Source of the DNA: F1-120-MAGs118 sp013360535
GTDB lineage: Bacteria; Planctomycetota; UBA1135; GCA-002686595
Length of the DNA: 64,000 bases
NCBI GenBank assembly: GCA_026647215.1
Contig: JAPKHC010000021.1
Coordinates: 62,001-126,000, forward strand
Direction of reading: 5' to 3'
Below, in pieces: positions 27,058 through 39,028 of the stretch. The notes beneath the pieces are model-generated. The model did not search any database, had not been told where the DNA came from, and saw nothing but the letters and a program-made list of their open reading frames with translations. Position 1 is the first letter of the stretch. Each line of letters starts with the position of its first letter. The position numbers and the translations under genes were made by a program.

Positions 27058-29253
27058 ATGCGAAAGCCCGAGCCGCGCCAGCTGCTGCGTTCCGCGCTCT
27101 CGGGCGCGATCGTGGGGCTGTTGCTGTCGGTGTTGCGAGTGCCCGACGGCACGGATTGGATGCTGCCGGGGGAAGCGACGGGCTGGACGACGTTCTCATT
27201 CCACCTGATCGGGTACGTGGCGGCGGCGTTCGCGTTGTCGCGGGCGTTTCGGGCGCTGGGCGAGTCGCTGTCGGTCGTGGGCCTCGCGTGGGGCCTCACG
27301 GCAGGCTTCGCGGCGCACGCGCTGTTCACGACGGAGGGCTGGAGCCCGCGCACGCTGCCGCCGGCGCTCGTGGTGCTCGGCGCGCTCGTCGGCGTCAACG
27401 CGCTGATCCTGCCGCGCGAGCCGCGCTTCGACGAATCGGGTTGGGAGCCGTCGCGTTACTCCCCCACGCTCGCGCTCCTCGCGGCGCTGGCTGCGCAGTC
27501 GCTCGCGTGCGACGTGCCGTTGCTGCGCGACCTGGGACTCGCTCACCGCGCCGATGACGCCCTCGCCGGCAGCGTGTTCGCGCTGCTGGTCGCGCTCGGT
27601 GCCTCCGCCGCGGCGCCGCTCGCCGGACTGCGCGGCAGCCCGAAGTTCCTGCCGCTGCTCGCGGTCCTGCTGGCGTTCGTGGCTACCTTCGATTCCGCTT
27701 TTGCGCTCGATCGCTTCGCCGAGCCGGGTGAGCTCGCGCAGTACCTCGCGCGCGCCCCGTGGTCGACGGCGCCGGGCGCGATCGGCGGGTTCGTGGCCGA
27801 CGGCGCGATTTGTGCGCGCATCTGGGCCGTTCCGGCGCTCGCGCTCGGCATGGCGTTCGTGCTGGCGCAGCCCGGCCGCCAGCGGGCGTCGATCGCGCTC
27901 GGGCTCGCGGCCGGCAGCGTGTTGTGGCTCGTGAGTCCGGTCCGCGCGCTCACAGGCACGCTGCGCAACGAGCTGCGCGAGGGCTACGCGTCGGTGGTCG
28001 GCGGCCACGCGGTGCGCTACGACGTCGTCGCGGGCAAGCTCGTCGTGCACCGCGACGGGCTGCGCTGGACGCCGGGGCCGCAGGACGCGCTGCTCGAGCG
28101 CACGATGCTCGCTTCCGCGCGAGACGCACGATCGCTGCTCTTCGTCGGCATCCTCACGCCGGAACGCAAGCGCGCGCTCGACGCCCTGGGCGTGCTCGAG
28201 CTCGAAGTCACGTCGCCCTTCGCGCGCGAGCCGCGCTCGCACCTCGTCGACAACGTGCGCCACGTCGACCTCGACGAGGCGCGTGCGCGCGACGAAGCCG
28301 GCCACTACGACGTCGTGCTCGTCGCGCCCGTCGGCGGCGCCGTCCCACGCGCGCTGGTGCGCACGATGGGCCTGCAGACGCGGCGCATCGTGTGGTTCGA
28401 GAGCTCGGGCGAGCTCGCGGGCGCGCGCTGGAGCGAACGCATCGACGCGGCCTGCCCCGACATGGAACGGGTGCTCGTCGCGCTGACGTCGGGCTCGGGC
28501 GAGCTCGTCGGAAACGAGCCGCTGCGACGCATGCGCCCGTGGACGCGGCTCGCGACCGATGCGGACGAGCTTCGCCGCAGCGACGCTCTCGCGTGCGCCG
28601 AACGCATCGCGCTCGCGCAGGCAGGCACCGAGAACGAGAGCGCGGCCCAAGCGCTCGTCGTGCACCTCGCGGCACAGAAGCGCAGCGCGCCGGACGCCGA
28701 CCTCGCCGCACGGGTCGAGCTCGACCTCGGCGCACTCGAGCGTTGGAGCCAGGCCGCACGCTCCCCGACCGCGACGCGCTTCCAGCTGCGCCTCGTCGGC
28801 GCGGCGGCGGAGGTCCTGACGATCAAGCGCGAGCTCGAGCTGATCGAACGTTTCGTGCTGCCGGTGGGCGAAGGGGACCCGCGCAGTGCGGCCGTCGAAC
28901 GCGCCTTGGGCCTCGCGGAGCTCGAGATGCTCGATCCCGCCGCCGCGGCCGAGCGCTTCTCCCGCGCGCTGGGCATCTCGCCCCGCGACGAGGACCTGCT
29001 CGTGCTGCGTGCGCGCACGCGCCTCGCGCGCGGCGACGGCGAGACTGCGGCTCGCGAGCTCGAGCGAGCGCTCGCGCTGCTGCCGGATTCGGTCCGGATT
29101 CGCCGCGAGTTCCTGATCGCGGCGTCACGCGCGGGCCGACCCGGCGCGTTGGAAGCCTTGCGCGAGCTCGCCGCCGCGCGCCCCGACGACGCGGAACTCC
29201 GCGCGCACGCCTCCGGTCCGCCGTGGCCGGAGCTCGAGCTCCAGCTGCGCTGA
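27058..29253 (+). CDS. Polytopic membrane protein with degenerate spermidine-synthase-like domain and TPRs
   Basis: A 731-residue protein from ATG 27058. Residues 1 to ~300 contain about nine transmembrane segments. A cytoplasmic region follows whose order of elements (LVVHRDGLRWTPGPQDALLE, then SLLFVGILTPERKRALDALG, then GHYDVVLVAPVGG) resembles membrane-fused spermidine synthases. The nucleotide-binding GGGDG motif is replaced by VGILTPE, so catalytic activity is unlikely. The C-terminal ~150 residues are TPRs (AAERFSRALGISPRDEDLLV, AARELERALALLPDSVRIRR). The TPR and membrane assignments are clear; the synthase resemblance is inference. It ends 3 bp from the convergent TIM-barrel gene. Confidence 0.6.
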   Translation: MRKPEPRQLLRSALSGAIVGLLLSVLRVPDGTDWMLPGEATGWTTFSFHLIGYVAAAFALSRAFRALGESLSVVGLAWGLTAGFAAHALFTTEGWSPRTLPPALVVLGALVGVNALILPREPRFDESGWEPSRYSPTLALLAALAAQSLACDVPLLRDLGLAHRADDALAGSVFALLVALGASAAAPLAGLRGSPKFLPLLAVLLAFVATFDSAFALDRFAEPGELAQYLARAPWSTAPGAIGGFVADGAICARIWAVPALALGMAFVLAQPGRQRASIALGLAAGSVLWLVSPVRALTGTLRNELREGYASVVGGHAVRYDVVAGKLVVHRDGLRWTPGPQDALLERTMLASARDARSLLFVGILTPERKRALDALGVLELEVTSPFAREPRSHLVDNVRHVDLDEARARDEAGHYDVVLVAPVGGAVPRALVRTMGLQTRRIVWFESSGELAGARWSERIDAACPDMERVLVALTSGSGELVGNEPLRRMRPWTRLATDADELRRSDALACAERIALAQAGTENESAAQALVVHLAAQKRSAPDADLAARVELDLGALERWSQAARSPTATRFQLRLVGAAAEVLTIKRELELIERFVLPVGEGDPRSAAVERALGLAELEMLDPAAAAERFSRALGISPRDEDLLVLRARTRLARGDGETAARELERALALLPDSVRIRREFLIAASRAGRPGALEALRELAAARPDDAELRAHASGPPWPELELQLR

Positions 29254-29256
29254 GTT

Positions 29257-30150
29257 TCAGCTCGCGAACAGGCGCTCCATCGTCGCCACGACGCCGCGCA
29301 GGTGCGCCTCGTCACCCGCACCGATCTCGGCCGAGGCCCAGCCCGCGAAGCCGACCTCGTCGAGCGCGGCCAGGATCGCCGGCCAGTTCGCGTCGCCGGC
29401 GCCGAGCTCGACGTCGAAGCCCTTCCAGCGCCCCTCTTCGTCGCGGCGCTTGCGGCTGTAGTCCTTGATGTGCAGCTTGCACAGGCGCTTGCCCAGGATG
29501 CGCACCCACTGCTCGGCGTGGCCGTAGGTGAGCACGTTGCCGCAGTCGAGGTGCCAGCCGACCCACGGGCTCTCGAGCTCGTCGACGTAGCGCGCGGCCT
29601 CGAGCGGCGACAGCAGGAAGTCGTTCCACACGTTCTCGATGCCGATCTTGACCTCGAGCTCGGCCGCGAGCGGCAGCACGCGCCGCAGCTCCGCCTGCGA
29701 GCGTTCGTACGCGCTCTTGTAGTCGACCTGCGCGTTCACGATGGCCGGCACCAGCAGCACGCTGTCGCCGCCGAAGGCCTTGCAGTCGCGCAGCGCCGTC
29801 TCGAGCGCCGCCACCGCCTCCGCGCGCACTTCCGCGCTCGGATCGGCGAGTTGCTTGCGCCAATGCACCGAATCGACCGTGCCACACACCGCGAGTCCGG
29901 TCGCGTCGCGCGCGGCGAGCACTTCCTCGCGCGAGATCGGGCTCGGACTGTCGAGCTCGACGCCCTCGAAGCCCACGCGCTTCAAGATCTCGAACTTCTC
30001 CTTCAGCGTCTTGCCGTCGCGGCACATGTAGAGCATCGCCGCCTTGCGCAGCTTGCGCGGCGATTTCGTCTGGGCGACGGAAGGTCGTGCGAGCCAGGCC
30101 GCGAGCGCGGTGGCGCTCCCGGCGACGATCAGGCGGCGGCGGTCGAGCAT
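29257..30150 (-). CDS. Tat-exported sugar isomerase/epimerase-like TIM-barrel protein
   Basis: A 297-residue protein starting at ATG 30150. The N-terminus MLDRRRLIVAGSATALAAWL is a twin-arginine signal. The mature domain belongs to the xylose-isomerase-like TIM-barrel family (AP-endonuclease 2 superfamily): FEILKRVGFEGVELDSPSPI, KIGIENVWNDFLLSP, WVGWHLDCGNVLTYG and the metal-site segment KLHIKDYSRKRRDEEG. Such proteins epimerise or isomerise sugars with a divalent metal. Many planctomycete copies are exported by Tat, as here. A good promoter ends only 9 nt before the start codon. Confidence 0.85.
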   Translation of the reverse strand: MLDRRRLIVAGSATALAAWLARPSVAQTKSPRKLRKAAMLYMCRDGKTLKEKFEILKRVGFEGVELDSPSPISREEVLAARDATGLAVCGTVDSVHWRKQLADPSAEVRAEAVAALETALRDCKAFGGDSVLLVPAIVNAQVDYKSAYERSQAELRRVLPLAAELEVKIGIENVWNDFLLSPLEAARYVDELESPWVGWHLDCGNVLTYGHAEQWVRILGKRLCKLHIKDYSRKRRDEEGRWKGFDVELGAGDANWPAILAALDEVGFAGWASAEIGAGDEAHLRGVVATMERLFAS

Positions 30151-30159
30151 GGCCCAAGG

Positions 30160-30188
30160 ACGATACGCCGCACGCGGCGCGCTGTCAG
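30160..30188 (-). promoter_or_regulatory. Sigma-70-like promoter for TIM-barrel gene
   Basis: On the minus strand CTGACA (30188-30183), a 17-nt spacer, then TATCGT (30165-30160). Transcription would begin only a few nucleotides before ATG 30150. The -35 overlaps the stop codon of the upstream gene. Confidence 0.6.
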
Positions 30189-32176
30189 CGCGCGAACACG
30201 AGGTCACGCACCTCGAGCTTGCCGTCCTTGCGCACTTCCTCGCGCACCAGGCCGTGCACGCCGGAATACCAGCGGCGCGTCGGGCCCTGCACGTGCACCA
30301 GGCACGTTCCCCCCTGCTCGCGGAAGGCGGCGAGTTCGGGCGCCGCGATCGCGAGCACTGCGGGCAGCGCCACCTCGACATGCGCGGGATAGGGCGCGAC
30401 GGTCACGGCGTTGCCGCGTGCGTCGAGGTCCAGCAGCAGCTCCTCGGACGGCAGCGAGACGTACTCGTGGCCGCGGCGCTCGATGCGCTCGACGCTCGTC
30501 GAGAGCACCTTGCGCCCGTCGCTCGACAGGCGCTCGCGCTGGATGCGCCACGCGCCGTCGCGCACGTTGAGCGCCAGCTCACGCTGCCACTCGACCTTGC
30601 CGTCGGGCAGCACGCAGCACAGGAGTCGCATCCCGTTGTCGCGGATCGGCCAGCCGCTCGCCGGGTCCAGGAGCGTCGCGCCGAGTTGCAGCTGCAAGCG
30701 CCAGTCGAGGCGCTCGACCTCGGGCGGCGTCAGCGCGAGCGTCGCCCACTCGGGAGCGACGTCGTTGCGGAAGTCCGCGTCGTACCAACGCTGCGCGAAC
30801 TCGAGCAGCTCGAGGTCCGCGCGCGCGCGGTCGGGCAGCGCGAGCTTGCCCGCGCGCACGAGGCGCACCCACCCGCCGAGCCCGGTGACCTTCTCGAGCG
30901 CGCCGACGTCGAGCGAGCGGTAGCGCAGCAGCGCCGCCGGCAGTTCCGTGGCGACGCGCGGCCCGAGCTCGAGCGCGTGCGCGCAGCCAAAACGCTCGGA
31001 ATGCGCGATCACGGCCGCGGAGTCGGTCGGCTTGAACGAGGCCGAGAGCTGCTTCCATTCGTCGGCGTCGACGGTCGCGACCGACGCCGCGCAGCGCTCG
31101 ACGCGCTCGCGCAACGGCCCGACCACCTCGTCGACGCGCTTGAGCCGTTCCTCGGCGCCGCCACGCTCTCCGAACCACGCGAATTTCTCTGGCGCGAGCT
31201 CCGCACGGGCGCCCTCGACGCGCGCGAAGCTCGAGCGCAACGCCACGAGCGCGATCGGCCCGAGCTTCCCGGCCGCCACCGCGGCCTCGAATCGATCCGC
31301 CTCCTCGATCGCGTCGGCGAGCGCCGCCAGCACCGGCGTCCCGCCCGCACCTTGCCCCGCGAGCGCCGTCAACGCCTCGCGCGCCTCCGCGAGCCGCTTG
31401 TCCTTCAGGAACGCGACCGCACTGTCGAAGGCCTGCGCCGCCCGCGCGGGCTCCGACAGGCCCGCCTGTTGCTCCGCCAACCGCCGCTCGAGCTCCGCGA
31501 CGCTCGCCGCCCTCGCCTGCGCGTCGCTCTCGCGCTGCGCCAGCGTCCCGCGCAGCGTCTCGAGCTCCGTCCGCAGCGCATCGGCCTCGTCGCGGGCGAC
31601 CCGCTCGCGCGCCAGCGCCATTTCCTCGGTTTCCTTCGAGCGCAGCTCGAACTCGCCGTGTTCGCGCTCGAGCTGTTGCACACGTGCGTTCGCCGCGGCG
31701 AGCTCACCCTCGAGCGCCGCCACGCGTGCGTCGGTCACCGCGGGCACGTTCGCGGGCGACACCGTCCCCGTTCCCGCCTCGAGCGGCTCGTCGCGCATCG
31801 AACGCACGAGCGCGGCTCCGGCGAGCAACACCGCTACCGCCGCGAGCCCGAGCGCGATCCGGCCATTCGCCCGCGCGGGCTCCGCGCGCACCACCGGCGC
31901 CGGCTCCGCCCGGGGCGCAGGCAGCTCTCGGCGCGCTTCCGCCTGCGGAGCCGCCGGCTCGGGCACCGCGACCGGCCTCACGCGCTGCGGCGCGGGCGGA
32001 ACGATCGGAGTCGGCGCGGCACGCTCCTGCGGAGCGGGCGCGGCAGCCGCGGCGAGCGGCGGAGCGCTCTCGCCGGGCTGCGGCGGCGCCGGAGTCCACA
32101 GGACCTCGAAGGCACGGCCGCGCTCGCCCTGCGCGCCTCCGTCGGCCCGCGTCTCGTCCTGTTCTTCGCCTGCCAT
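30185..32176 (-). CDS. Single-pass membrane protein with coiled coil, unknown function
   Basis: A 663-residue protein from ATG 32176. The first ~120 residues are a disordered Pro/Ala/Glu-rich cytoplasmic segment. One transmembrane helix follows (IALGLAAVAVLLAGAALV). Then comes a long coiled coil with heptad-like charged repeats (ARVAALEGELAAANARVQQL to VAELERRLAEQQAGL). The C-terminal ~350 residues form an unrecognised domain with several Trp residues. The layout resembles planctomycete envelope proteins with a cytoplasmic tail and periplasmic domain, but I recognise no family. TAGAAT at 32202-32207 may be its -10. Confidence 0.6.
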   Translation of the reverse strand: MAGEEQDETRADGGAQGERGRAFEVLWTPAPPQPGESAPPLAAAAAPAPQERAAPTPIVPPAPQRVRPVAVPEPAAPQAEARRELPAPRAEPAPVVRAEPARANGRIALGLAAVAVLLAGAALVRSMRDEPLEAGTGTVSPANVPAVTDARVAALEGELAAANARVQQLEREHGEFELRSKETEEMALARERVARDEADALRTELETLRGTLAQRESDAQARAASVAELERRLAEQQAGLSEPARAAQAFDSAVAFLKDKRLAEAREALTALAGQGAGGTPVLAALADAIEEADRFEAAVAAGKLGPIALVALRSSFARVEGARAELAPEKFAWFGERGGAEERLKRVDEVVGPLRERVERCAASVATVDADEWKQLSASFKPTDSAAVIAHSERFGCAHALELGPRVATELPAALLRYRSLDVGALEKVTGLGGWVRLVRAGKLALPDRARADLELLEFAQRWYDADFRNDVAPEWATLALTPPEVERLDWRLQLQLGATLLDPASGWPIRDNGMRLLCCVLPDGKVEWQRELALNVRDGAWRIQRERLSSDGRKVLSTSVERIERRGHEYVSLPSEELLLDLDARGNAVTVAPYPAHVEVALPAVLAIAAPELAAFREQGGTCLVHVQGPTRRWYSGVHGLVREEVRKDGKLEVRDLVFAR

Positions 32177-32371
32177 GGTGCTCGCGCCAGTTGAATGGGC
32201 GATTCTAGCGAGCGCTGCGCTCTCCGGCGCGCGCGCGTGGCACAACAGGGAGATTCCTCGGCGAATTCCGCGGCGCGCGCGCCTCGCCGATCGTTTCGAT
32301 GCCGGGCGCGCACCACGACAGCTCGTCGCGCGCGCTGCGACGGGCACCCACGGGGCGCCGACCCCCGCGCG

Positions 32372-34156
32372 TCAGGGCTCGACGACGAACTCGACGGCGT
32401 TGGAGAGCGCGGTCGACTTGGGGCTCGGCGGGTCGCGGTACCAGGCCTGCGCGAAGACCTGCTGGCCCGCCGTGAACGGGAAGCCGAGCACGGTCGGGTT
32501 CGTCGCGAGCGTGTTCCAGTCGAGCGCGAGCGTGCCGTCGCAGGCATTCGCGGTGCCGCCGGAATTCGTCGCGGTCGAGCGCTGTGTCGGCGACTTGACG
32601 CACAGGAACGACGAGCCCGTCCCCCACGCGACCGGCGTGAAGCCCGCGTTGTCGAGGCCGTAGAAGATGAGCCCCGACTTCTGGCCCTCGACGTTCGAGG
32701 CGAACAGCGTGAACCCGGCGCCAGCGCTCGCGCTGGGGGTTCCGACGGCCCCCATCGTCGCGGTGCAGCCGTTCGTCGAGGTCCCTGCGGTGCAGTAGGA
32801 AATGGCGGAGTTGGAACCGCGATCGTGCACGAAGGCATCCCAGCGCGCGTTCGTGTCGCCGGCGACGAGCGTCGAGCCGAGGCTCCAGAAGGCGACGAAG
32901 CGGCCGTCGGAGGAGAGCGAGCCCGCGTAGCTGTCCTGGCTCGAGGCCACGCCGGCCGAGGAGCGGCTCGCGATGCGGATCACCCCCGTGGACAGGTCGC
33001 GCAGGAAGGCGTCGCGACGGCCGTTGGCGTCGCCGCTCACGAGCACGGACGACGCGCTGTCGAAGGCGACGAAACGGCCATCGGCGGAGATGAAGGGCAC
33101 GGAAACCACGCCGTTCGCCGCAGGGACGCCGCTCGAATCGAGGCTCGCGCAGACCGTGGTTCCCGCGACGAGGTCGCGCACGAAGACATCCGAGAAGCCG
33201 TTGACGTCGCCGGGCACGAGGTTCGTCGCCTGGCTCGCGAAGGCGACGTAGCGGCCGTCCGCTGACATGCGCGCGCCGTCGACGCCGCCGTTGCCGGAGT
33301 TGCCCTGCGCGCCGGCGTTCGAGACGCTCGCCCGCGTCGTGACGAGCAGCGTACGGTCGTGCACGAAGGCATCCCACGTCGCGTTCGTGTCGCCGGCGAC
33401 GAAGTTGCTGCACAGCGAGCGGAACACGACGTAGCGGCCGTCGTTCGAGATCGCGCCGGGGCCCGCGAACGGTTCCGAGTCGTTGTTGCCCTGGATCCCG
33501 CCGTTGCCGAGGCTCACCTTGAACGTGCTCGGGATCGAGCGGTCGCGCACGAAGACGTCGAAGCCGGTGATGTCGCCGACGACGATCGAGTTGTCGCCGG
33601 ACTGGAACGTGATGAAGCGGCCGTCGTCGCTGACGCTCGGGCGGAAGCAGTCGCTGCCGCACTGGGAGCCGCCGGCCTTGAGGCTGACGCGTTCGGTGGT
33701 GCCGAGCTGGCGGTCGCGCAGGAAGATGTCCGTGCGCGCGTTGGTGTCGCCGGCGACGAGGTTGGTCGCGTTGCTCTCGAACACGACGAAGCGTCCGTCC
33801 GCCGAGATCGACAGGCCCGGGGGCAGCACCTCCAGGAAACCGGAGTTGCCCGAGACTCCGCTCTGGAAATTGCCCTGGAGGCCGGCGGTCGAGACGCTCA
33901 CGCGCTCGGTCGTCGCGAGGAGCCGGTCGTGGACGAACACGTCCGTCACGCCGTTGGTGTCGCCGGCGACGAGGTTGCTCGCGTTGCTCGCGAAGGCCAC
34001 GAAGCGGCCGTCGCCCGAGACCACCGTCGGGCCCGTGTTGGCGTTGCCCTGCAGGCCTCCCGAGTCGACGCTGACGCGCACGGTGACCTGGGAGCGGGCG
34101 AGCGGAGCGATGGCGAGGAGCAGCGAGAGCGTGACGAATGCCTGGCGCGGGTTCAT
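32372..34156 (-). CDS. Secreted SDGRFVAF-repeat protein with 141-residue C-terminal domain
   Basis: A 594-residue protein with signal peptide MNPRQAFVTLSLLLAIAPLA. Residues ~40-450 hold about seven to eight repeats of ~55-60 residues, each containing variants of SADGRFVAFxSxATNLVxGD and DVFVRDR, a TolB/WD40-like propeller pattern. The last 141 residues (454-594) form a separate domain beginning YCTAGTSTNGC and ending WYRDPPSPKSTALSNAVEF, with conserved cysteines and tryptophans. The same domain, of the same length, ends the metalloprotease at 43883-45298. Function is unknown; the shared tail may be a sorting or adhesion module. Confidence 0.8.
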   Translation of the reverse strand: MNPRQAFVTLSLLLAIAPLARSQVTVRVSVDSGGLQGNANTGPTVVSGDGRFVAFASNASNLVAGDTNGVTDVFVHDRLLATTERVSVSTAGLQGNFQSGVSGNSGFLEVLPPGLSISADGRFVVFESNATNLVAGDTNARTDIFLRDRQLGTTERVSLKAGGSQCGSDCFRPSVSDDGRFITFQSGDNSIVVGDITGFDVFVRDRSIPSTFKVSLGNGGIQGNNDSEPFAGPGAISNDGRYVVFRSLCSNFVAGDTNATWDAFVHDRTLLVTTRASVSNAGAQGNSGNGGVDGARMSADGRYVAFASQATNLVPGDVNGFSDVFVRDLVAGTTVCASLDSSGVPAANGVVSVPFISADGRFVAFDSASSVLVSGDANGRRDAFLRDLSTGVIRIASRSSAGVASSQDSYAGSLSSDGRFVAFWSLGSTLVAGDTNARWDAFVHDRGSNSAISYCTAGTSTNGCTATMGAVGTPSASAGAGFTLFASNVEGQKSGLIFYGLDNAGFTPVAWGTGSSFLCVKSPTQRSTATNSGGTANACDGTLALDWNTLATNPTVLGFPFTAGQQVFAQAWYRDPPSPKSTALSNAVEFVVEP

Positions 34157-34330
34157 GGAGAGCCTCCGGGCTGGGAAGCGCGGCGGCGGCGCAACCGTGA
34201 CAGGCAAACCCGGAAAAATCGCGGTGAAGGGCGCACGCGCGAACTCTCGCGCGCCCCAGAGGCTGGGAGGATCCACACGGTCTCGCCGTCCGGCGCCCCG
34301 AGGCGACGGCGCAACGAGCTCCTCGAGCAC

Positions 34331-34927
34331 TCAGAGCAGGCGCGACAGCCGTGCGAGGGCCCGCGACAGCTGCTTGCGCGAGTTCACCTCGGTCGTGCCG
34401 AGCCGTTCCGCGGCCTGCGCGTGGCTCAGGCCTTCGAGGTGGATCAGGAGCACGAGCCGCCGGTCGGACTCGTCGAGCTCGCCGAGCGCCCGCTCGAGCC
34501 GCTCGAGCTCCTCCTGCCGCATTGCATCGCCGCTGGGAGACGGGAACGAGGCCGCGAGCGCGGAGAGCTCGTCGCGCGAGAACGCCCCCGCCTCCCGCGC
34601 GCGGTCCCGCTTCTCCGCGGCGTGGAACCGCTGGCGGTCGAGGATCTTGCGCAGGGCCGACTGGCACAGCCAGGCGCGGAACGAAGCCTCGTCCTGCGGC
34701 CGGAAGTGCGCGAGATCCTGCAGCACCTCGCGGCACACCGACTGGACGAGGTCCGAGGTCGACTCGTGCGCCAGCAGGGCGGGGCTCACGCGCCGGCGCA
34801 CGTAGCGGCGCAGGTCCGGCAGGTGGCGCTCGAGCAGCTCCTCCGCCGCGCGCACGTCGCCTCGGCTCGCTCGCTCGATCCTCGCTTCGTCGGACTCGGC
34901 CATCGTCTCCCGCGCTGTCCCGGGCAT
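34331..34927 (-). CDS. ECF-type sigma factor, planctomycete group
   Basis: A 198-residue sigma-70 family protein. Region 2: LLERHLPDLRRYVRRRVSPA, STSDLVQSVCREVLQDL and FRAWLCQSALRKILDRQRFH. Region 4: LDESDRRLVLLIHLEGLSHA and AAERLGTTEVNSRKQLSRAL. ATG 34927 gives the full length; Met9 (34903) is an alternative. It is divergent from the kinase-TPR gene with 59 bp between start codons, a pairing repeatedly seen in planctomycetes and other bacteria with expanded ECF and kinase families. The kinase may act on it or its pathway (inference). Confidence 0.88.
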   Translation of the reverse strand: MPGTARETMAESDEARIERASRGDVRAAEELLERHLPDLRRYVRRRVSPALLAHESTSDLVQSVCREVLQDLAHFRPQDEASFRAWLCQSALRKILDRQRFHAAEKRDRAREAGAFSRDELSALAASFPSPSGDAMRQEELERLERALGELDESDRRLVLLIHLEGLSHAQAAERLGTTEVNSRKQLSRALARLSRLL

Positions 34928-34986
34928 CCTAATGCGCCGCGGGGCTTGCCGGCACGGCCCGTCCGAGGGAGCTTCTACTGCCGAGC

Positions 34987-38020
<3,034 letters not shown>

Positions 38021-38089
38021 ACTTCGCCGCGAGATACGCGACCGTAACTTGCAACGCCCGCGGCGTTAGGCATCCTCCTCGCTCGACGC

Positions 38090-39028
38090 ATGGACGTTCC
38101 GATGCTTTCGCTCGCGGGGCTGACGAAGAGCTACGGCTCCGTGCGCGCCCTCGATGGACTCTCGGTCGAGCTCGCCGGCGGAGCCGTCGGGCTGCTCGGG
38201 CCCAACGGCGCGGGCAAGACGACGCTGATGAAGCTGCTGCTCGGCCTGCTCGAGCCCGACAGCGGCAGCGCGCGCATCCTCGGGCTCGACCCGAGCGAGC
38301 CGCACGGGCGGCACGAGCTGCGCCGGCGCGTCGGTTACATGCCGGAAGGCGACTGCCTGCTGCCGGGCATGAACGCGGTCGAGATGGTGACGACGCTCGG
38401 GCGCACGATCGGGCTGTCGGAGTCGGACGCGATGACCCGCGCGCACGAGACGCTCGACTACGTCGGGCTCGACGAGCAGCGCTACCGCGAGATGGTCAGC
38501 TATTCGACGGGCATGAAGCAGCGCGTGAAGCTCGCGCAGGCGCTCGCGCACGACCCGCCGCTGCTCTTGCTCGACGAGCCGACCAACGGTCTCGACCCCA
38601 AGGGCCGCCGCCACATGCTCGATCTGGTCCACGACCTGAGCCACGCGCAAGGCAAGCACGTGATCCTGTGCTCGCACCAGCTGCCCGACGTCGAGCGCAC
38701 GTGTGACCACGTGGTCGTGCTCGCGCGCGGGCGCGTGATCGAGAGTGGCTCGATCGCGGCGCTCACCCGCTCGGACGAACGTTTCATCGGCGTGCAGGTC
38801 ACGGGCGACGTCGCGGCCTTCGAGGCCGGGCTCGGCGCGCGTGGGCAGGTCTTCCAGCGCTCCGCCGCGGGCGAGCTGCGCGTCGCGATGCACGGCGATG
38901 ACGCCGACGGCCTGTTTGCGCTCGCCGCAACCTGCGGCGCTCGCATCGAGGGCGTCGAGGAGCTGCGCACTTCGCTCGAGGACGTTTTCCTGCGCGCGCT
39001 GCGCAGCGCGGAAGGGACGCGCGCATGA
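38090..39028 (+). CDS. ABC transporter ATP-binding protein 1
   Basis: A 312-residue nucleotide-binding protein of the multidrug/gliding (CcmA-like) exporter type. The Walker A GPNGAGKTT is at residues 37-45. The signature is degenerate (YSTGMKQRVKLAQAL), which is common in this subgroup, and Walker B is LLLLDEPTNGLDP with switch His in ILCSHQ. A C-terminal ~90-residue extension is typical of this class. It is first of four coupled genes: its stop overlaps the permease start by 4 nt. It would power export of an unknown substrate by the adjacent permease. Confidence 0.9.
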   Translation: MDVPMLSLAGLTKSYGSVRALDGLSVELAGGAVGLLGPNGAGKTTLMKLLLGLLEPDSGSARILGLDPSEPHGRHELRRRVGYMPEGDCLLPGMNAVEMVTTLGRTIGLSESDAMTRAHETLDYVGLDEQRYREMVSYSTGMKQRVKLAQALAHDPPLLLLDEPTNGLDPKGRRHMLDLVHDLSHAQGKHVILCSHQLPDVERTCDHVVVLARGRVIESGSIAALTRSDERFIGVQVTGDVAAFEAGLGARGQVFQRSAAGELRVAMHGDDADGLFALAATCGARIEGVEELRTSLEDVFLRALRSAEGTRA

